A DNA stretch of 64,000 bases, from the NCBI GenBank assembly GCA_015057635.1, contig SVEB01000068.1, positions 1-64,000 of the forward strand. The letters are read 5' to 3'. The notes under the pieces were generated by a model, which worked only from the letters and a program-made list of their open reading frames with translations, did not search any database and was not told the DNA's origin. Within the stretch, counting starts at the first letter, position 1. Each line of letters begins with the position of its first letter. Positions 63,299 to 64,000 of the stretch are shown one piece after another. The position numbers and the translations under genes are program-made. The DNA is from Lachnospiraceae bacterium (GTDB taxonomy: Bacteria; Bacillota; Clostridia; Lachnospirales; Lachnospiraceae).

Positions 63299-64000
63299 AT
63301 GCCGATGAGGAGCAAGGAGATTTTGTTGGTTATATTAGCGGGGGTGCTTATGACTGGATTTACGGGGTGTTCAAAAGAGGAAGCGGAGGCTGCAAAGACA
63401 GAAAATAGTTCCGATCAGACAGGCCAGAAAGCAGGAAATCAACAGTTGGATAGCAGTATATTATTAAAAGCGGCAGAGGATATCCGCTACAGTTTTCAGA
63501 ATGTAAGCGTGCATGATCCCTCCGTTGTAAAATACGAAGATACCTATTACATATTCGGCTCGCATCTTGCAGCGGCCAAGTCAACAGATTTGATGAACTG
63601 GACGTTAATCGGTTCCGGGGTAAACAAAACCAATCCAATCATCCCGGATGCCATGAATGAGATGCCGGAGGCATTTTCCTGGTCTAAGAGCAATACGTTC
63701 TGGGCACCGGATGTCATTCAGTTAGCGGACGGACGTTTTTATATGTATTACTGCAACTGTGAAGGCAGCTGTCCGTTATCCTGTCTTGGGGTAGCGGTAG
63801 CGGACCAGATAGAGGGCCCATATAAGGACCTGGGCATTATCTTAAAATCCGGAATGGGAGCAGATGAGCTTAGTGAGAACGGCGATATCTATGACGCCAC
63901 AGTCCAGCCAAACGTAGTGGACCCCTGCGTATTCTATGATGCCAAGGGCCGCCTCTTTATGGTATACGGTTCCTATTCAGGCGGCATTTACATCTTAGAG
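63299..64000 (+). CDS. GH43 lipoprotein, probable endo-arabinanase (3' end cut by window)
   Basis: 234 codons are present and the frame is still open at the window end. AAAGGAG precedes the ATG (another at 63305). The signal peptide ends in FTGC, so it is a surface lipoprotein. After a linker, NVSVHDPSVVKYEDTYYIFG gives the base D73, then STDLMNWTLIG, NTFWAPDVIQL and NVVDPCVFYDAKGRLFMVYGS. The pattern fits arabinan endo-1,5-alpha-arabinosidases. It would cut arabinan outside the cell for the two intracellular enzymes. Confidence 0.88.
   Translation, partial: MPMRSKEILLVILAGVLMTGFTGCSKEEAEAAKTENSSDQTGQKAGNQQLDSSILLKAAEDIRYSFQNVSVHDPSVVKYEDTYYIFGSHLAAAKSTDLMNWTLIGSGVNKTNPIIPDAMNEMPEAFSWSKSNTFWAPDVIQLADGRFYMYYCNCEGSCPLSCLGVAVADQIEGPYKDLGIILKSGMGADELSENGDIYDATVQPNVVDPCVFYDAKGRLFMVYGSYSGGIYILE

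Noticed and set aside
63360-63638. 92-residue minus-strand frame near the window end
   Set aside because: It is antisense to the GH43 lipoprotein gene, whose signal peptide and catalytic motifs are clear.

Overview
The window looks like a chromosome segment from a motile, spore-forming, saccharolytic low-GC Firmicute, most likely of the family Lachnospiraceae (inference). The grounds are four T-box leaders, clear sigma-A promoters (TTGACA, 16-18 bases, TATAAT), a GerA-type germination protein and a SigH-like sigma factor, a SleB/CwlJ-type hydrolase, a sigma-D (flagellar) type promoter in front of a chemoreceptor, a glutaminyl-tRNA synthetase, and arabinan-degrading enzymes.

Layout. 1-190 is the 3' end of a 23S rRNA gene, with no 5S gene behind it. 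0.45-10 kb holds a ligand-binding GGDEF protein, cysK, an OLD/PARIS-like ATPase-TOPRIM protein, an LD-carboxypeptidase, an HD-GYP protein, a small membrane protein and a GNAT acetyltransferase. 10-19 kb holds a Thr T-box with thrS, two lipoproteins (a trigger-factor-like PPIase and a DUF4349 protein), a MATE transporter and a GerA protein. 19-26.5 kb is a nucleoside salvage block: deoD, deoC, cdd, then a BMP-family lipoprotein with its ABC transporter. 27-34 kb holds a transglutaminase-like protein, a Trp T-box with a three-gene ABC importer, a Tyr T-box with tyrS, and tRNA-Val and tRNA-Met. 34-40 kb holds ispF, a Cys T-box with cysE-cysS-mrnC, rlmB, a SigH-like sigma factor and tRNA-Thr. 40-45 kb holds a lipoprotein-chemoreceptor pair and a second chemoreceptor. 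45-56.5 kb holds a zinc-ribbon miniprotein, a LysR regulator divergent from a heterodimeric ABC exporter, a MarR regulator with a MacB-like ABC protein, envelope proteins of DUF4097 and DUF3810, and a SleB-type hydrolase. 56.6-60 kb holds glnS, a DUF2225 and a DUF6062-like protein. 60.4-64 kb holds GH51 and two GH43 enzymes, the last cut by the window edge.

The most unusual content is a family of six long inverted-repeat elements (2382-2617, 12500-12711, 15592-15799, 26563-26889, 37908-38040, 60069-60287), each close behind a stop codon. Each full copy is a 208-327 bp hairpin. Two short boxes and a central small palindrome are conserved between copies. The outer and inner arms differ completely between copies, yet are almost perfectly complementary within each copy. 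The two boxes face each other in the stem but are not exact complements, and the same bulges and wobbles recur. One copy has lost an outer arm and one is a diverged, larger variant. I do not recognise this as a named repeat family. It may be a mobile or template-switched palindrome doubling as a terminator or RNA structure.

Working together: the T-boxes let uncharged tRNA-Thr, -Trp, -Tyr and -Cys control the matching synthetases, cysteine synthesis and a probable tryptophan importer. The BMP-type transporter feeds nucleosides to DeoD, Cdd and DeoC. The GH51 and GH43 enzymes split arabino-oligosaccharides. The GGDEF and HD-GYP proteins would make and break cyclic di-GMP.
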